A stretch of 9,315 nucleotides of DNA, taken from positions 1 through 9,315 of the forward strand of contig JAFMSA010000118.1 of assembly GCA_017353855.1 (NCBI GenBank). Direction: 5' to 3'. Each line of letters begins with the position of its first letter. The stretch's first letter is position 1. Shown here piece after piece: positions 6,752-9,315 of this stretch. The position numbers and the translations under genes were made by a program. This DNA is from Alphaproteobacteria bacterium (GTDB lineage Bacteria; Pseudomonadota; Alphaproteobacteria; ATCC43930; CGMCC-115725). The notes beneath the pieces are model-generated. The model had not been told where the DNA came from and did no database searches. It saw only the letters and a list, made by a program, of their open reading frames with translations.

Positions 6752-6883
6752 TGTCCAAATGCCTTGTTTTATACTGATGTATCCATTGGACTTCGCGAGT
6801 TAACTACGATCGCTGCAATTTGTCGATTGTCTATGGCAATTATATGCTAACGTTGTTCCAGGGCCGCCGGGGGGGTCAGACCC
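6752..6883. promoter_or_regulatory. Divergent promoter region between cbiG/cobJ and the FecR gene
   Basis: This 132-bp AT-richer gap lies between divergent starts. On the plus strand TTGTCG (6820-6825) and TATGCT (6843-6848), 17 bp apart, form a plausible sigma-70-type promoter for the FecR gene; the GGGGGG run before the ATG at 6884 may be its Shine-Dalgarno. On the minus strand TATAAA (6773-6768) could be the -10 box of the cbiG/cobJ-cobM operon, giving a 5' leader of only about ten bases, and no clear -35 is seen. No cobalamin-riboswitch core was recognised. Boxes were picked by eye and are uncertain. Confidence 0.4.
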
Positions 6884-8599
6884 ATGCGTTTCTCTCTGCA
6901 AATCTGTTGCATCCTTGTGGTTGTTGGAGTTGCGGGAGCATTCGCGCCACACGCAATTCCCGCCGAAGCTCCGCAGCCGCCGGCGGAAGCCGCGCCCTCC
7001 CCGCCCCGAACGAGTGTGCCGCCCGCGCGCATCGGCCGGGTCAGCCTTGTGGAGGGGAATGTCGACCTGCGGGTTTCTGACGACACCCGCTGGGTGGACG
7101 GCGCTGTGAACCAGCCGGTCTACGAGGGCGAAGCGCTGCGCAGCGATTCGCAGGCCCGGGCCGGGATCGAGATCGGTGCGAATACGTTGGACCTGGCCAA
7201 CGGCACCGAAATCAAAGTAGCCGCTCTGCGCGATCGATTCACGCAAATCGCGCTGTCGCGGGGTCGGGTCTATCTTCATCTGCGCCAATTCGCTGACGGC
7301 GAGAGCGTCGAAATCGATCTTCCGCAAGGTGGTGTCTGGCTGCTCGCCCGCGGCGTCTACGACATCGACGCGGGAAGCGGCGATCAACCGCCTAGAATAT
7401 CGGTCTTCCAGGGGAAAGCGCAATTTGCCGGGGCCGCCGGCGATTGGCGGGTCGAAGACGGTCAAACGGCGACGTCGGCTGGTCCGGGGGCGAGGGCCGC
7501 CAAAATCGCGCCGGCGGTTCGGGACGAGTTTGCGCAATCGTGCGGCAAACGCGACTATGACGTCACACGCCTTGCCTCGTCGTACTATGTTTCGTCAAAT
7601 ATGACGGGTTTCGCCGAACTCGATGCGGCCGGCGTTTGGAAGAGCAATCCGCAATATGGCCCTGTCTGGTTCCCGACCACGTCGCAGGATTGGGTGCCCT
7701 ACCGCTTCGGGCACTGGAACTGGATGGCCCCCTTCGGGTGGACGTGGATCGATGATCAGCCTTGGGGCTTCGCCCCATCGCATTACGGCCGATGGGCCTT
7801 TATCGACGGGCACTGGGCTTGGGCGCCGGGCAGCTTCGTCGCGCGACCTCTTTACGCCCCGGGGGTCGTCGCGTTCCTGGGCACTCGCGGGGTCGGCCTG
7901 AGTTCCGAGGACGGAGCCGCCATTGCCTGGTTCCCGCTCGCGCCGGGCGAGGCCTACTGGCCGGTCTATACACGAGATCTCGACTATGTGCGCACTCTCA
8001 ACCGCGCAAATGTTCCGGACGTCCAGGCGATCCGGATGCACGCCGATGGGAGTCCGCCCCTGGAGGTGGTGAATGAAGATTTCGCCAATCGGCAGTTTGC
8101 GAGCGTTGTCCTGCGTTCCGTCTTCGTCAACGGGCGCCCGGTCGCGCCGGCGCGGATAGGGTTGCCCGAGCAACGGTTGCAGGATGCGCCGGTGCTGATG
8201 GGTTCACCGCAAATAGGACCGCCCTCGGCCCGACTCGTCGCACGCGTCGCGACGCCGGCCGTCACGGCCCCGGCAACTCACGTCGCTACGTCGGCCGTCA
8301 AGGCCCCGGCAACTCATGTCGCTGCGTCGGCCATCAAGGCCTCGACAATCCGCGCCGCTACGTCGGCGGCCGTCAAGCCCTCGACAATCCGCGTCGCGAT
8401 GAGGCTAGCGCGAAAGGCTGCTGCTAAATCTGTCCGCGCCGCTTCGCTAGAGCCGCGCCGACGCGGACAGCCGGCGGTGCCTCGCGGCGCCCACCTGCGG
8501 GCTCCTTCTTATGCGGGCCAGCCGCACGGCCGGCAAACCCTCATCGTGCGTGCCGCGCAGACAACGCACGGCGGAGTAGGAAAGGAGACGCGACATTGA
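6884..8599 (+). CDS. Secreted FecR-domain protein with Trp-rich DUF6600-like region
   Basis: This is a 571-residue exported protein of unknown function. Residues 1 to about 28 are a signal peptide (MRFSLQICC, hydrophobic core, then FAPHAIPAEA), followed by a Pro/Ala-rich linker. Residues about 49-205 form a FecR-type beta domain: RIGRVSLVEGNVDLR (49-63), the WVDGAVNQPVYEGEALRSD stretch (70-88), then strands through GVWLLARGVYDI and ISVFQGKAQF. Residues about 233-375 are rich in Trp and aromatics (GHWNWMAPFGWTWID, PWGFAPSHYGRWAF, GHWAWAPG), the hallmark of the DUF6600 region commonly found after FecR in proteobacteria. The C-terminus (451-571) is low-complexity, with four Ala/Thr/Val-rich 12-13-residue repeats and a basic Arg/Lys tail. 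There is no transmembrane helix after the signal, so this is not a classical FecR anti-sigma protein; it is probably a periplasmic or cell-surface protein. The cysteines at 8-9 are too early for a lipobox. Confidence 0.85.
   Translation: MRFSLQICCILVVVGVAGAFAPHAIPAEAPQPPAEAAPSPPRTSVPPARIGRVSLVEGNVDLRVSDDTRWVDGAVNQPVYEGEALRSDSQARAGIEIGANTLDLANGTEIKVAALRDRFTQIALSRGRVYLHLRQFADGESVEIDLPQGGVWLLARGVYDIDAGSGDQPPRISVFQGKAQFAGAAGDWRVEDGQTATSAGPGARAAKIAPAVRDEFAQSCGKRDYDVTRLASSYYVSSNMTGFAELDAAGVWKSNPQYGPVWFPTTSQDWVPYRFGHWNWMAPFGWTWIDDQPWGFAPSHYGRWAFIDGHWAWAPGSFVARPLYAPGVVAFLGTRGVGLSSEDGAAIAWFPLAPGEAYWPVYTRDLDYVRTLNRANVPDVQAIRMHADGSPPLEVVNEDFANRQFASVVLRSVFVNGRPVAPARIGLPEQRLQDAPVLMGSPQIGPPSARLVARVATPAVTAPATHVATSAVKAPATHVAASAIKASTIRAATSAAVKPSTIRVAMRLARKAAAKSVRAASLEPRRRGQPAVPRGAHLRAPSYAGQPHGRQTLIVRAAQTTHGGVGKETRH
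8252..8398 (+). repeat. Four tandem 36-39-bp repeats in the FecR-gene 3' part
   Basis: Units lie at 8252-8287, 8288-8323, 8324-8359 and 8360-8398. The first two are nearly identical (three differing positions seen), encoding TPAVTAPATHVA and TSAVKAPATHVA. The last two diverge together (ASAIKASTIRAA and TSAAVKPSTIRVA), and the fourth is one codon longer. The repeats keep the reading frame, so they grew by in-frame duplication. They correspond to protein residues 457-505, a flexible linker-like tract. Confidence 0.85.
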
Positions 8600-8628
8600 C
8601 GGCGCCGGCTCGGATACACGCCCGGTGA
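8581..8628 (+). promoter_or_regulatory. Strong Shine-Dalgarno and possible 10-codon leader before the threonine aldolase
   Basis: AAAGGAGA (8581-8588) is the best ribosome binding site in the window, yet no ATG or GTG lies at the right distance. A TTG at 8596 does; it overlaps the FecR-gene stop as TTGA and opens a 10-codon frame (MTAPARIHAR) that stops at 8626-8628, overlapping the aldolase GTG as GTGA. This may be a coupling leader. Alternatively ATT at 8595 starts the aldolase in frame with ten extra residues, or the site is fortuitous. Confidence 0.35.
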
Positions 8629-9315
8629 TCGATTTCCGCAGCGACAACACGGGCCGCGCCGCACCGCAGGTCCTTGAGGCGCTCATTCGCGCCAACCACG
8701 GAACCGCATTGGGCTACGGCGGCGATGAATGGACCCGGCGTCTGCAGCAGTGCTTTTCCGAGCTCTTCGAGACCTCCGTGCGGGTTTTCCCGGTCGCGAC
8801 CGGGACAGCGGCCAATGCGCTGGCGCTGGCGTCGCTCGGCCCTTCATGGGGCATCGTGTATTGCAGCGAGGTCGCCCACATCAACACCTCCGAGGCCAAC
8901 GCGACGGGTTTCTTTGGCGGCGGCATCAAACTTGCTGCGGTTGGCGGGGAGGACGGAAAGATCGATGCCGCCCTGCTCGGCGAAATGCTCGCCGGGATCT
9001 CGCCGGCTCAGCTGCACCGAGGTCGGCCGATTGCAATCAATCTGACGCAGGCGACGGATCTCGGAGCGGTTTACCGGCTCGACGAGATCCGCGCTATCGC
9101 TGAAATCGCGCAGCGGCGCGGCCTTAGGCTTCACATGGATGGGGCACGCTTTGCCAATGCCGTCGCCCGTCTCGGGTGTAGTCCTGCCGAGGCGACGTGG
9201 CGCTCGGGCATCGACATTATGTCTTTCGGCGCGACAAAGAACGGCGGAGCGCTCTGCGACGCAATAGTGGTCTTTTCCCCGGAGCTCGCCGACGGCCTCG
9301 CCGTTCAGCTGCGCC
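8625..9315 (+). CDS. L-threonine aldolase (PLP-dependent, beta-eliminating lyase family), 5' part
   Basis: This is a fold-type I PLP enzyme that splits L-threonine and L-allo-threonine to glycine and acetaldehyde (low-specificity LtaE-type), cytoplasmic. The window holds about 230 codons of a protein usually near 340-360 residues; the C-terminus lies outside. Visible motifs are FRSDNTG (4-10) at the N-terminus, FPVATGTAANALAL (55-68, phosphate-binding turn), EVAHINTSEA (82-91), then HMDGARFANA (170-179; D172 for the PLP nitrogen, R175) and SFGATKNGG (200-208) with the Schiff-base lysine K205. The GTG start at 8625 is chosen because the family begins just before FRSDN; it has no Shine-Dalgarno of its own, the strong one lying about 40 bases upstream. 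Its ATKNGG form is seen in alphaproteobacterial members. It does not belong to a standard cobalamin step; the CobC/CobD threonine-phosphate decarboxylase is a different PLP family. Confidence 0.93.
   Translation, partial: MIDFRSDNTGRAAPQVLEALIRANHGTALGYGGDEWTRRLQQCFSELFETSVRVFPVATGTAANALALASLGPSWGIVYCSEVAHINTSEANATGFFGGGIKLAAVGGEDGKIDAALLGEMLAGISPAQLHRGRPIAINLTQATDLGAVYRLDEIRAIAEIAQRRGLRLHMDGARFANAVARLGCSPAEATWRSGIDIMSFGATKNGGALCDAIVVFSPELADGLAVQLR

Noticed and set aside
6884..6912. Lipoprotein signal in the FecR protein because of Cys8-Cys9
   Set aside because: The cysteines lie before the hydrophobic core and no lipobox pattern precedes them; an ordinary Sec signal fits better.
8625..9315. 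Aldolase as the PLP enzyme CobC/CobD of the B12 aminopropanol branch
   Set aside because: The FRSDN, HMDGAR and SFGATKNGG motifs are those of threonine aldolase, not of the histidinol-phosphate-aminotransferase-like CobC/CobD.

Overview
The window is GC-rich with densely packed genes, almost no intergenic space, and frequent GTG/TTG starts in 4-nt stop/start overlaps. The protein families (single-domain SUMT CobA, CbiD in place of CobF, a CbiG-CobJ fusion, a FecR protein with a Trp-rich DUF6600-like region, and an alphaproteobacterial-looking threonine aldolase) suggest an alphaproteobacterium, probably in the Hyphomicrobiales/Rhizobiales sphere. This placement is inference, and no species is claimed. 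No mobile element, CRISPR, tRNA or rRNA was seen.

Layout: (1) 1-1306, minus strand: cobA (uroporphyrinogen-III C-methyltransferase), followed through a GTGA overlap by cobB/cbiA (a,c-diamide synthase), which runs off the left edge. (2) A 70-bp divergent gap. (3) 1377-3816, plus strand: cbiD, cobK and a secreted ankyrin-repeat protein, all joined by 4-nt overlaps. (4) 3817-4160: an AT-rich convergent intergenic region with possible terminator hairpins and one doubtful 45-codon ORF. (5) 4161-6751, minus strand: a CbiG-CobJ fusion followed through a GTGA overlap by cobM. (6) A 132-bp divergent promoter region. (7) 6884-8599, plus strand: a secreted FecR/DUF6600-type protein with a C-terminal 12-residue tandem repeat. 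(8) 8625-9315, plus strand: the start of an L-threonine aldolase, with no Shine-Dalgarno sequence of its own and possibly coupled to a 10-codon leader.

How the genes work together: CobA makes precorrin-2. CobJ (C17 methylation and ring contraction), CobM (C11 methylation), CbiG (C20-fragment deacylation), CbiD (C1 methylation) and CobK (reduction) then form an unbroken series from precorrin-3B to precorrin-6B, and CobB amidates later. The set is mixed. CobJ, CobM and CobK are usually named from the aerobic route, whereas CbiG and CbiD come from the early-cobalt route, where together they do the job of CobF. Such mixed sets are known from alphaproteobacteria. The less expected parts are the exported ankyrin protein translationally coupled to cobK and the envelope-type FecR gene that is divergent from the fusion gene. 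No complete new system is evident.
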